Shown here piece by piece: positions 1-6,704 of a stretch of DNA of 11,321 bases (its first letter is position 1; every line of letters begins with the position of its first letter). Made by a program: the position numbers and the translations under genes. The notes under the pieces were generated by a model. The model ran no database searches and had not been told where the DNA came from. It was given only the letters and a program-made list of their open reading frames with translations. Source of the DNA: CAZPMO01 sp964587515 (GTDB lineage Bacteria > Pseudomonadota > Alphaproteobacteria > MPNO01); NCBI GenBank assembly GCA_964587515.1, contig CAZPMO010000161.1, positions 1 through 11,321 of the forward strand, written 5' to 3'.

Positions 1-48
1 AACTACTTCAGGCACGCCGGATATGCGTAAAACTAAACGGGCGAGGCT

Positions 49-1278
49 CTAGCGCCGGACGAACAGGAAATCTCCGCCTTCGTGACCGGCGCGGCGGATA
101 TCCGAATATTGCGGCGTCTGGTCGGCGTTCAGCACCACCGGCCGCTTGATCGCATCGAACAATGCCTGGCCTTCGATAACGCTGCGGTTTTCCGTCAGCG
201 CCGCCAGGAATGACTTGGCGAATACCGAATGGCTGTTGTCGCCGCCACCGCCGCCGTCGAGCATGGGTTCGAGGCCGCCGGAAACCAGCGCGGTGCGTGA
301 TCGTTTCTTGGCCATGCGTTTGACCCACGCGGCCCTCGCCTTGGCGGTCTTGATCTTTACCGCCGCGGCCCGCACCAGGGTTCCAGAATAGCAGGAATCG
401 GCCACCACCATCACATGCTTGGCGCGGATCGCGCGCAGCATCACCGTCAGATCGCCGACCGAAACCCAGTTGGTGGGCACGTCCTTCTCCGCGTCGACCG
501 GCAGCCAGTAGCCCTGCTCGGCGATATCGTCGAGGATCCCGTGCCCGGCATAATAGATCAGCAGGTTGTCGTCCGGTTTCAGCTTCGCCCGCATGCGCGA
601 AAGCCCCCGGATAATGTCGGATCGCGTGGCGTTGATCAGCTTGGTGACCTTGAACCCGTATTCGTTGGTCAAGATTTCGGCGACGGCGCGCGCATCGTTG
701 ACCGCGGTCTTCAACGCCGGCAGGTCGCCATATTTGTTGTTGCCGATCACCAGCGCGTGATACCCGCCGTAATGGATATCCGCCAAAGCGCCGAGCATGG
801 TCATGGGCTTCTTCGTTTTTCGCGCTGCAACCGACGCGACGACCGCGCGCCGGGTGACCGCGACCCGCCGGGTCGCGCTGTTGCCCCATTCATCGGTCGC
901 GACGATAATGATTTCGCTGTTCCCCTGGGGCACCCCGCGCCGGACGCTGAAACTGCCGTCGGCGTTGAGCGTCACCGGTCGCGAATCCACCGAGATCTCG
1001 ATTACCCGCGAGGCGTCACTGACCCGACCCGCGAGCGCGACAACCGCGCCCTTGGCGGTCAGCTTATTAGGCGTCTCGATTTTTGGCCCGACGCTGTCGA
1101 GAGCGGCGGAAGGCCGTAACTGCTTCTGCTCCGGTGGTCGTCGCGGCGGACGCGGCGGCGCGATGACCGCAGCCATCTTGGTCTTCGGTCCTTCTCGGAG
1201 GATCTTCCATGGCCCGGTGCGCGCGGGCGTGTCGCTCTTTCCGCCCCATCGATCGATACGGTCGCCGTCGACCGCCAT
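49..1278 (-). CDS. Caspase family protein (peptidase C14), Ig-like plus caspase part of a TGA-split gene
   Basis: This 409-residue reading frame carries a caspase-fold cysteine peptidase. A YYAGHG motif gives the catalytic His at about residue 246, and ADSCYSG gives the catalytic Cys at about 296. The fold begins near residue 172 with ALVIGNNKY and a following NDA motif. A late SGGLEP...HSVFA block is typical of bacterial C14 proteins. Upstream of the fold are a Pro/Arg-rich linker (about 41-50) and a beta-rich Ig-like segment (about 70-143, with the DGSFSV and ATDEWGNSA patterns). Family members cleave proteins, usually after basic or acidic residues; the target here is unknown. The ATG has no convincing ribosome-binding site, no signal peptide follows it, and it sits mid-domain. 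The frame continues upstream through one TGA into the secreted protein at 1285-1581, so this is most likely the C-terminal four fifths of a single gene. The caspase call is firm; whether it is expressed is uncertain. Confidence 0.88.
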   Translation of the reverse strand: MAVDGDRIDRWGGKSDTPARTGPWKILREGPKTKMAAVIAPPRPPRRPPEQKQLRPSAALDSVGPKIETPNKLTAKGAVVALAGRVSDASRVIEISVDSRPVTLNADGSFSVRRGVPQGNSEIIIVATDEWGNSATRRVAVTRRAVVASVAARKTKKPMTMLGALADIHYGGYHALVIGNNKYGDLPALKTAVNDARAVAEILTNEYGFKVTKLINATRSDIIRGLSRMRAKLKPDDNLLIYYAGHGILDDIAEQGYWLPVDAEKDVPTNWVSVGDLTVMLRAIRAKHVMVVADSCYSGTLVRAAAVKIKTAKARAAWVKRMAKKRSRTALVSGGLEPMLDGGGGGDNSHSVFAKSFLAALTENRSVIEGQALFDAIKRPVVLNADQTPQYSDIRRAGHEGGDFLFVRR

Positions 1279-1284
1279 CGAGAA

Positions 1285-1287
1285 TCA
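1285..1287 (-). other. In-frame TGA joining two halves of one reading frame
   Basis: The codons around it read K-M-TGA-F-S-M on the minus strand, and both flanking open frames are in the same phase. Read through, the gene runs 1581-49 with 511 codons including the final TAG: signal peptide, Cys-containing domain, linker, Ig-like domain, caspase. The stop replaces a position where a Cys (TGC or TGT) is expected, one base away. Several other genes in the window end in TGA, so TGA is a normal stop in this genome. Confidence 0.75.
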
Positions 1288-1581
1288 CATTTTGCGCCCC
1301 TTCGCGAACTTCGCCCATTGGAGACATAGCAGGCGTCCCTTTGCCGCCCACCACCGGCCGGTATCATCGATCGTATTCGTATTGCCCTGGAGCAGACCGG
1401 TGGTCCGCAGGTCGGCGTGAAATTGTATCGTGTATGGGTTCCCGTTATTAGCCGATATCCCTTCGACGGTAGCCCCCGTCACAAGCATTCTTATCTGCTC
1501 CTCTTTCAGACGCTGCGCGGAGGCCGAACCGCTTTGCAAAAGCCAGATCGACAGAACAAAAAAACAAATATATTTCATCAT
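1285..1581 (-). CDS. Secreted N-terminal domain (98 aa) of the split caspase gene
   Basis: The frame opens with a Sec signal peptide: MMK, a hydrophobic stretch, then SGSASA, with likely cleavage after residue 22. The mature part has a TGATVEG motif, a GRWWAAKGRL segment and a LCLQW motif (Cys 86). This pattern resembles the small DUF995-like periplasmic domains in which a second Cys follows about a dozen residues later. Here the frame stops exactly at that point (codon 99, TGA) and resumes in the same frame as the caspase protein. The start at 1581 is chosen for a GGTGGGAG ribosome-binding site a few bases upstream and for the ATGA overlap with the stop of the 2TM gene. The next codon, at 1578, is also ATG. 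Longer versions starting near 1644 would bury the signal peptide. As a free-standing protein it would be a truncated domain. The family match is from pattern memory only. Confidence 0.65.
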   Translation of the reverse strand: MMKYICFFVLSIWLLQSGSASAQRLKEEQIRMLVTGATVEGISANNGNPYTIQFHADLRTTGLLQGNTNTIDDTGRWWAAKGRLLCLQWAKFAKGRKM

Positions 1582-1943
1582 CGGCTCCCACCGGATTGAC
1601 GGCGCGCCTGCTCGATCAGTTCGCCGAGTTTGCGCTCCTCCCAATCACGCGACAGCCAGGGCAACCGCTCGAACGTGTGCGCGGCGTGAAGACCCAACAC
1701 CAGACCCCACGCCAACAGCGGATAAAAAAACCACGGCCCGCCCGAGGTACTGAGGTCGACGCCCAAAATCGCGAAATTGATCAGGCAGAAGACCGAGAGA
1801 TGCGTATAAAAATGCTTCAGCGCGCGCACCCGGCGCACCGCCCATCTCTCTATTTCCGATTCACGCGCCGCCTCGCGCGCCTGCATCCCGGGATGAACCA
1901 CAACAGGTTCGCTAGCCGCGCCGCGTTTTTGATGAAGCGCCAT
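1578..1943 (-). CDS. 2TM domain-containing membrane protein
   Basis: This 121-residue protein has a charged N-terminal half (about 20-45, rich in Arg and Glu) followed by two transmembrane segments. These lie at about residues 48-64 and 71-90 and are joined by a short loop with STSGGPW. The pattern RRVRALKHFYTHL, an Asn in helix 1, WFFYPLLAWG, LHAAHTF and a final DWEERKLGELIEQ matches the '2TM domain' family (PF13239). In other bacteria that domain occurs alone or fused to signalling proteins; its function is not established. The gene precedes the secreted caspase gene with a 4-base ATGA overlap, which suggests translational coupling and possibly a membrane partner for the caspase. The ATG at 1943 is preceded by GGTGAT, which could pair with the 16S tail. 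A start at Met 20 is also possible. The family call is fairly sure; the role is inferred. Confidence 0.8.
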   Translation of the reverse strand: MALHQKRGAASEPVVVHPGMQAREAARESEIERWAVRRVRALKHFYTHLSVFCLINFAILGVDLSTSGGPWFFYPLLAWGLVLGLHAAHTFERLPWLSRDWEERKLGELIEQARRQSGGSR

Positions 1944-1982
1944 GGAATCACCAATCGTCGAGTTTACCTCAAACGGTTGATC

Positions 1983-1988
1983 ATTATA
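1983..1988 (-). promoter_or_regulatory. Putative -10 box for the 2TM-caspase cluster
   Basis: On the minus strand this is a perfect TATAAT, about 40 bases upstream of the 2TM start codon. The hexamer 17 bases further up (TGGAGT) matches the -35 consensus at only three positions. The box lies in the 60-base gap after the cyclase stop codon, so the cluster could be transcribed independently of the cyclase gene. Confidence 0.4.
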
Positions 1989-2003
1989 CGCGAAACGCTC
2001 CTT

Positions 2004-2741
2004 TTACTCCACCATGGCGAACACCCGGGCCGGTGATCCGTCGAGCCCTTCAAGCCGCAACGGCACGCCCGCCAGCGTGAAATCCTCGGCATCGATCGCC
2101 GCGATATTGGTCAGCATTTGAATGATGATGGTGCCGTTGCCCAGCAGCTTCACATGGTTGGCGCCGGGTGGCCCATCGGGACGGCTGACGCCGGCCCAGA
2201 ACGGCGCTTCGGGAAAGAAATCGAGGGCCACGGCGCTAACCCCGCGATCGACCATCAACTCGCTGACGCTGATATCGAGCCAGATCATATCGTCCCAGAA
2301 CGCGGGCGTTCCCCACGCCCTGTCGGTCCAGCCGGTATGCAGAATAGGAATCACGGTGTCGTCGAATTCGACGCCCGCGGCCAACACCGCGTCCGCCGTC
2401 ACCGCCGCGCCGGGCGGCGTATCGGTCAGGGGGATGATACGCCCCTTTTTCACGATACGGTCGAGCGGCACCTGATCGATGGTTATGGTGTTCTCGATGA
2501 AGTGTACTGGCGCATCCACGTGGGTGCCGATATGGCCCACGATCTCCAACCGGCTCATCATGTGATGGGTGATCTCGGGCTCGTCGACGGTTTCCAGCCC
2601 GCTCGACCGGATCTGATCAAGATGGTCATTACTCAGCGCCGACAGCACGACGCAGCGCGTCGGGTTCTCGATATATTCCCGTATTCCCGGAATACCGGTC
2701 ATTTCGCTATTGATCGGCAGGCTGAGATCGACGATGTGCAT
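2004..2741 (-). CDS. Cyclase family protein (kynurenine formamidase-like metal hydrolase)
   Basis: This 245-residue protein belongs to the cyclase/KynB superfamily (PF04199). These are metal-dependent hydrolases that open amide or ester bonds (for example N-formylkynurenine) or act in polyketide-type and aromatic catabolism. The signature HIGTHVDAPVH at residues 70-80 supplies the metal-binding His/His/Asp set. A later conserved His is at 196 (GANHVKLL). About twelve residues after it, where the family usually has Glu, this protein has Gln 208 (IIIQML). The start at 2741 is preferred over an upstream in-frame ATG at 2948. It begins with the family-typical MHIVDLSLPI and has an AAGGGAG ribosome-binding site 8 bases upstream. 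The substrate is not evident; nothing around it points to tryptophan degradation. It may be co-transcribed with the small ORF just upstream. Confidence 0.88.
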   Translation of the reverse strand: MHIVDLSLPINSEMTGIPGIREYIENPTRCVVLSALSNDHLDQIRSSGLETVDEPEITHHMMSRLEIVGHIGTHVDAPVHFIENTITIDQVPLDRIVKKGRIIPLTDTPPGAAVTADAVLAAGVEFDDTVIPILHTGWTDRAWGTPAFWDDMIWLDISVSELMVDRGVSAVALDFFPEAPFWAGVSRPDGPPGANHVKLLGNGTIIIQMLTNIAAIDAEDFTLAGVPLRLEGLDGSPARVFAMVE

Positions 2742-2746
2742 CCGTT

Positions 2747-3079
2747 CTACTCCCTTGAAATCCTCTCTGGACGGGACAGAATAACGCCTTTGGGCCGCGC
2801 CGCCACCCGCGCGCGCGCGATACGACGGTAGTATTCTCGCTTTTGTTCGCGCCGAAATCGCCGTTCCATCAGGAGACAGGTCTTGCGATTGCGACACGCC
2901 TTGCAATCGGGCGGCGGAGCCCCGCCATCGGCGGCGATCTCCATGCACGCCTGGCGCATGGTGCGGATGGATTGTTGCAGATACGGGCTGACCGTCGCGG
3001 CTTCGACTTTCGTTCTCCCGCTCGATAACCGTATTTGCGGGCGATCAGGGGCGCGAATCGGTTCGCCGCGCGTTAACAT
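2747..3079 (-). CDS. Hypothetical small basic protein with a four-Cys cluster
   Basis: I do not recognise this family. The open frame codes for up to 110 residues. The part from about residue 30 looks most protein-like: an amphipathic helix (YLQQSIRTMRQACMEIA), then CKACRNRKTC, then a strongly basic helix rich in Arg, Glu and Tyr (ERRFRREQKREYYRRIAR). Cys residues at about 45, 59, 62 and 68 could bind zinc or an iron-sulfur cluster. The stop codon lies 5 bases before the cyclase ATG, and the cyclase ribosome-binding site overlaps its end, as in an operon. Against it, no good ribosome-binding site precedes either the ATG at 3079 or the one at 2959, so the start is unsettled. The frame could be a chance ORF. 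Confidence 0.45.
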   Translation of the reverse strand: MLTRGEPIRAPDRPQIRLSSGRTKVEAATVSPYLQQSIRTMRQACMEIAADGGAPPPDCKACRNRKTCLLMERRFRREQKREYYRRIARARVAARPKGVILSRPERISRE

Positions 3080-3101
3080 GGATCAAACGACGCGCAGGTC
3101 G

Positions 3102-3110
3102 TGATATGCT
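3102..3110 (+). promoter_or_regulatory. Possible extended -10 promoter for the NTF2-like gene
   Basis: TGATATGCT fits the extended -10 form (TGn plus a four-of-six match to TATAAT). It lies about 30 bases before the ATG at 3139. No good -35 is visible, so this is weak support. Confidence 0.25.
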
Positions 3111-3138
3111 CGCGCGGATTAAAACGGGAGGCGGCAAG

Positions 3139-3612
3139 ATGACGGAAAGCGGAACGGATCGCGAAGCGCTGGAAAAGCTGGTGATCGACTTCACGGAAGC
3201 GTTCAACCGGGAAAACATCGACGAGGTAATGTCCTATTTCACCGACGATGCGATCTATGACGAATTCAACGCCGTTCGCCACGTCGGCAAGGAGGCGATT
3301 CGCGAGGCCTTCGTTCCGCAGTTTCGCGGCGATTTCGGGCGCATGCGTTTTCATACCGAGGACATGTTCGTGGATGTCGGCGCCGGGCGGGGCACCGGCA
3401 AGACGCTGATCCGCTGGCTGCTGACATTCGAGTCAGGCGACGACGGCAGCCGCGCGGCCGGCTGGCGCGGACTCGACATCCTGCATTTCGAGAACGGCAA
3501 ATTGCGCGAAAAACACACCTACGCAAAAGCGCGGGCCCCAGCGGTGGAGAAAAAGGAAGAGTCCGAGCGGGTGCGCCGCGCCATCGACGAAGGCGTGCTA
3601 ACGGAGCTTTAA
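3139..3612 (+). CDS. Nuclear transport factor 2 (SnoaL-like) family protein
   Basis: This 157-residue protein has the cone-shaped NTF2/SnoaL-like alpha+beta fold pattern. An N-terminal helix carries FTEAFNRENIDEVMSYF, then DDAIYDEF, then GKEAIREAF. The protein ends with the beta strands WRGLDILHFENGKLREKHTYAKA. Members of this superfamily include small-molecule isomerases, dehydratases and cyclases, as well as non-catalytic binding proteins, so the exact reaction cannot be named. The C-terminal tail (about 133-157) is charged and helical. The start at 3139 is chosen over the ATG at 3106 because GGGAGG sits 7 bases before it. It is the only plus-strand gene in its area and converges on the alpha/beta hydrolase gene, with overlapping stop codons. 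The family assignment is good; the function is unknown. Confidence 0.85.
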   Translation: MTESGTDREALEKLVIDFTEAFNRENIDEVMSYFTDDAIYDEFNAVRHVGKEAIREAFVPQFRGDFGRMRFHTEDMFVDVGAGRGTGKTLIRWLLTFESGDDGSRAAGWRGLDILHFENGKLREKHTYAKARAPAVEKKEESERVRRAIDEGVLTEL

Positions 3613-4403
3613 ATTCCCGTCCGCCGCAGGAAATCGGCGCAAAGACGCGCGATATTCGGCGCGTCTTCCATATGCGGGAAATGTCCCACACCTTCCAGCA
3701 ACATCGTCTCGGCGTGGGGCGCGGCGGCGGCGATCGCCTCGAGCTGGAGAGGATGGGTAAAATCGTCATCATCGCCCTGCGCGGCAAACAGCGGAGCCGC
3801 GATTCCGGACAGGCTGGATGAGATATCCCATCCGGTATCGAAATTACGGCGCCAGCGTCCCGTCCAGTCGCGCATGACCTGAAGCCCGCGCGGGCCCTGA
3901 AAGCGGGTCATCCAATCGGGGACCTCACCGCGCCGCGCCATATCGCCATATTCTTCGAGCCCGCGAGCGGAATTCGGGCATTGGCGAACATGGGCGGAAA
4001 GGCTGATCACCGCGCGGACCCGGTCCGGCGCGCGGGCCGCATGGATCAGGGCGATCGTCGCGCCGTCGCTGTGGCCGACCAGCGCGCACTCCTCTATCCC
4101 CGCTTCGTCCAGAATACGTGGCAGGCGCTCGGCGGCGTCTTCGATGAAATGCGCCGGGAACGGATCGAGCGCGTCGGACCGGCCGTATCCCAGGCGGTCA
4201 TAGGCGAAACCACCGAGACCCAGCGCATCGGCCAGCAGGTCCGGAAACCCCCGCCAGGTTTCGATGCCGCCGAGCCCGTCATGCAGGAAAACCAGCGCCG
4301 GACGGGCGGGGTCCGGTTCGCGCCGCCATTCGGCGTAAAGCCGGGCGCCGTCGATTTCGATGGCAACAGGGCGCGGCGTCGGCTCGCCGGTCTTTTCGCT
4401 CAA
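3609..4403 (-). CDS. Alpha/beta hydrolase
   Basis: This 264-residue alpha/beta hydrolase fold enzyme shows LVFLHDGLGG (oxyanion-hole region, about 38-46). The nucleophile elbow is GHSDG with Ser 112. The likely catalytic acid lies in QGDDDDF (Asp near 211-214), and the catalytic His is in VGHFPHME (His 241). The size and motifs match carboxylesterases, C-C bond hydrolases and related enzymes of the MhpC/BioH type; the substrate is not identifiable. The start is a TTG at 4403 that overlaps the FAH-family stop codon as TTGA, with AGGG just upstream. There is no ATG until well inside the domain, so translation is probably coupled to the gene before it. It is the last gene of the three-gene minus-strand operon, and its stop codon overlaps that of the convergent NTF2-like gene. 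Confidence 0.9.
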   Translation of the reverse strand: MSEKTGEPTPRPVAIEIDGARLYAEWRREPDPARPALVFLHDGLGGIETWRGFPDLLADALGLGGFAYDRLGYGRSDALDPFPAHFIEDAAERLPRILDEAGIEECALVGHSDGATIALIHAARAPDRVRAVISLSAHVRQCPNSARGLEEYGDMARRGEVPDWMTRFQGPRGLQVMRDWTGRWRRNFDTGWDISSSLSGIAAPLFAAQGDDDDFTHPLQLEAIAAAAPHAETMLLEGVGHFPHMEDAPNIARLCADFLRRTGI

Positions 4404-5299
4404 TCGCCCTGGACCACGGGATTCCGGAGCGTGCCGATGCCGCCAAGCTCGATGGTGACGGTATCGCCGGGCTTCAGGAAAATGTCGCGCGGCCGGCCCA
4501 CGCCCGATGGCGTTCCGGTGGCGAACACGTCGCCCGGGCGCAGCGTCAGCCGGCGGCTGACATACTCGATCTGTTCGTTGATGTTGTAGAACAGATATTG
4601 CGAGTTGGAATCCTGCATAAGCTCGTCATTGATCCACAGCTTGATCGAGATGTCGTGCGGATCGGGGATGTCGTCGGCCGGGATGATCCACGGTCCCATG
4701 GGCCCGGAGCCCTCGAAGTTCTTGTGCACGAACCAGTCGGTCAGCCAGCGCCGTCCCTTGGGATTGCCGAGGTCGCGGGCCGACAGATCATTGAAGATGG
4801 TATAGCCCGCGACATAATCGAGCGCGTTCTCCACCGAGACATTGCGCGCCGGCTTGCCGATCACCACGCCGAGTTCGGCCTCCCAGTCGACCTGCTGCGA
4901 AACCTTGGGCAGGCGGATATCGACCTCCGGTCCGATGACGCAGTGCGGTCCCGACTTCAGGAAAAAATACGGCGTGGTTTCCGATTTAACGAGCGCCTTT
5001 CCCTGGTTCATTTCCTTCTGATGATCGGTGTAATTGGCCGCCGCATTGTAGATCGCGCCGGGGTAGAGGATTGGTGCGAGCAACTGCACATCGCTCAGCG
5101 GCCGGCTTTCCACCTCGCCGGCCCGGCCGGCCAGCGCGGTCAGCGCCGGCAGCGCCTCGTCCCAATTTCCGAGCGCTTCGAGGGTTGTCCGCCACGGCGT
5201 CTTCGCCTGCTCGAGATCGATCACCACATCGCCGACTGCGATCCCGGCGCGCGGCTCGCCCGCCACGCCGGCATAGTTCAACAGCTTGAATCCGCCCAT
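4400..5299 (-). CDS. Fumarylacetoacetate hydrolase family protein
   Basis: This 299-residue protein has the FAH C-terminal domain (PF01557), which hydrolyses, decarboxylates or isomerises 2-oxo-acid or acylpyruvate-type compounds with a divalent metal. Typical motifs are present. DWEAELGVVIGK at about 138-149 carries metal ligands Glu 140 and Glu 142. AGYTIFNDLSARDLG at about 164-178 carries Asp 171. TGTPSGVG is at 261-268, and the usual C-terminal GDTVTIELGGIGTLRN strand follows. A short N-terminal region (about 1-70) precedes the domain, as in many bacterial members. The ATG has an AGGGGAG ribosome-binding site 4 bases upstream. It is the middle gene of the operon, 62 bases after the DUF1100-type hydrolase, and it overlaps the following alpha/beta hydrolase. 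The context suggests late steps of an aromatic or keto-acid catabolic route; the true substrate is unknown. Confidence 0.93.
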   Translation of the reverse strand: MGGFKLLNYAGVAGEPRAGIAVGDVVIDLEQAKTPWRTTLEALGNWDEALPALTALAGRAGEVESRPLSDVQLLAPILYPGAIYNAAANYTDHQKEMNQGKALVKSETTPYFFLKSGPHCVIGPEVDIRLPKVSQQVDWEAELGVVIGKPARNVSVENALDYVAGYTIFNDLSARDLGNPKGRRWLTDWFVHKNFEGSGPMGPWIIPADDIPDPHDISIKLWINDELMQDSNSQYLFYNINEQIEYVSRRLTLRPGDVFATGTPSGVGRPRDIFLKPGDTVTIELGGIGTLRNPVVQGD

Positions 5300-5320
5300 T
5301 TTTCTCCCCTGTGTTCGGTT

Positions 5321-5365
5321 CTAGCGCCCACGCATGTTTTAGACGGTTTGCCACATTGGCGCTAG
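5321..5365. repeat. 8-bp inverted repeat spanning the operon junction
   Basis: CTAGCGCC (5321-5328) and GGCGCTAG (5358-5365) are perfect complements separated by 29 bases. They span the gap between the DUF1100-type hydrolase stop codon, which lies in the right arm, and the FAH gene. There is no T-run, so it does not look like a rho-independent terminator. An mRNA-processing or stability hairpin, or chance, are the alternatives. Confidence 0.4.
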
Positions 5366-6603
5366 CCGTCCACGGGCGTCACCGTCGCCCGGCCGGTGGA
5401 GTCGATGTACACTTTTTCAGATTTCATCTCCTTGCCGTCGAGCCGGTCCTTCAGCCAGTCGGCGACCAGCGTGTTGCGGCTCTCGCCGAGGCGCACCGAC
5501 ATGCCCTCGCTGATGGCGTGGTTGGCGCCCTCGTAAACAACCAGTTTCTTGGGCGCGGAAATAATGTCGAACAGATCATAACTGTGCTCGATCGGGCTGA
5601 GCTGATCGTCTTCGCCGGCCACCGCCATATAGGGACACGTGATGTCGCCGGCGATGGGCCTGAGATCGAGTTTCTCGGCGAACCGGTCGAACTCGTCCTC
5701 GTCCTCATAGCCCGACATGAACATGAAGCGCAGTTTGAAGGACGGTGTCGCCTGGTTGAAGATCGTATTGCAACCGGGTTCCTGGCAGACGCCGATTACG
5801 GCCACGCCCTTCACGCGATCGCCCAGCGCGGCCGCCGCCATGGGGCCGAAATAGGTGCCGAAGCTGGTCCCCTTTATGGCGATGCGGTCGGCGTCGATGC
5901 GCGCGTCGTCGGCCAGCCAATCGACGCAGGCAATGCCGGCATCCATGTGGTTGGTCGCGGTCACCAGGACGCCGGTGGTGCAGCATTCGCCTTGTCCCGG
6001 TCCATCGACGGAGAGCACCGCGATGCCCCGGTTCAGAAGCGGATCGCCATACATGGCGACACCGTTTTCCTTGCAACTGTCCATCCCCGGTATCGAATAG
6101 ACGCAGGGGAAGGTCTCGCCCGCCGCCGGCGCATGCGGCAAATGAAGATAGGCCGGCAGCGTTTTGTCGCCGAACGGCACCTCGACGCGTTCGATGGGAT
6201 GGGGCGCGTTGGCGGCGTATTTCGCATAGGTCGCGTTCATCCGCTCTTCGAATTCGATCAGCCGGTCGGTCACCTCGAAGATCGGCCAGCGCGCCGACGC
6301 CCACAGCAGAGACGCGATCAGATAGCTCTCGCGCGCCGCGATGTCGCGTCCCTCGGCGGCGAAGGCGTCGGCTTTTTTCTCACGGCGTTCGGCCGCGCGG
6401 GCGAATTCCCGATCGACATCCGCCATATTGCGCATACGCTCTCCGGCGAGCCTGAAATCTCCCACCGCCTCGCCGCCGGCGGGCGCCGCCATATAGGCGA
6501 GCCGCGGCTGATCCCATTCAACGCCAATCGTCCGGATCGCCGCGTCCAGCAGCCAGCGCTGGGCCTGCCAGCGTTTCATTCGCGTATCCGCTTTCGAACT
6601 CAT
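5362..6603 (-). CDS. Alpha/beta hydrolase, DUF1100/FrsA-type
   Basis: This 413-residue protein has a long helical N-terminal part (about 1-135) and an alpha/beta hydrolase core. The layout matches the DUF1100/FrsA group, which includes 2,6-dihydroxypseudooxynicotine hydrolase, a C-C bond hydrolase of nicotine breakdown. The core shows YSIPGMDSCKE (oxyanion-hole region), VDGPGQGE, the nucleophile elbow GTSFG with Ser 247, GEDDQLSP with the acid near Asp 332-333, and ANHAISEG with His 362. The start ATG has an AGGGGAG ribosome-binding site 7 bases upstream. It is the first gene of the operon and lies divergent from the LysR gene. Together with an FAH-family protein and a second hydrolase, it suggests cleavage of an acyl side chain or ring-fission product. 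Whether the substrate is nicotine-like cannot be judged; other esterase or peptidase activities are possible. Confidence 0.88.
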   Translation of the reverse strand: MSSKADTRMKRWQAQRWLLDAAIRTIGVEWDQPRLAYMAAPAGGEAVGDFRLAGERMRNMADVDREFARAAERREKKADAFAAEGRDIAARESYLIASLLWASARWPIFEVTDRLIEFEERMNATYAKYAANAPHPIERVEVPFGDKTLPAYLHLPHAPAAGETFPCVYSIPGMDSCKENGVAMYGDPLLNRGIAVLSVDGPGQGECCTTGVLVTATNHMDAGIACVDWLADDARIDADRIAIKGTSFGTYFGPMAAAALGDRVKGVAVIGVCQEPGCNTIFNQATPSFKLRFMFMSGYEDEDEFDRFAEKLDLRPIAGDITCPYMAVAGEDDQLSPIEHSYDLFDIISAPKKLVVYEGANHAISEGMSVRLGESRNTLVADWLKDRLDGKEMKSEKVYIDSTGRATVTPVDG

Positions 6604-6633
6604 GATCCGCTCCCCTGATAATTATTTCGCGCC

Positions 6634-6643
6634 AATGATCATT
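6634..6643. repeat. Palindrome AATGATCATT near the operon start
   Basis: This perfect 10-base palindrome lies about 30 bases upstream of the DUF1100-type hydrolase ATG, near the expected transcription start. It shares the TGATCA core with the palindrome at 6773-6782, next to the lysR start. It is a possible regulator contact site; chance is possible for a repeat this short. Confidence 0.3.
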
Positions 6644-6704
6644 CCATTATGCCGCTTCCGTCGCGACGGGGAAGCAATTCACACGCGTCGCGGATGGCAC
6701 TGTA

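Noticed and set aside
415..1119. Plus-strand open frame opposite the caspase
   Set aside because: The minus strand carries an intact caspase catalytic pair and domain order; the plus-strand product is not protein-like.
1285..1287. TGA read as tryptophan under an alternative genetic code
   Set aside because: The 2TM, FAH-family, LysR and oxidoreductase genes all end in TGA, and tryptophans elsewhere use TGG.
5311..6618. 435-codon plus-strand open frame opposite the DUF1100-type hydrolase
   Set aside because: It is antisense to a gene with clear catalytic motifs and a ribosome-binding site. The product is rich in His, Arg and Gly with no recognisable domain, as expected of a high-GC shadow frame.
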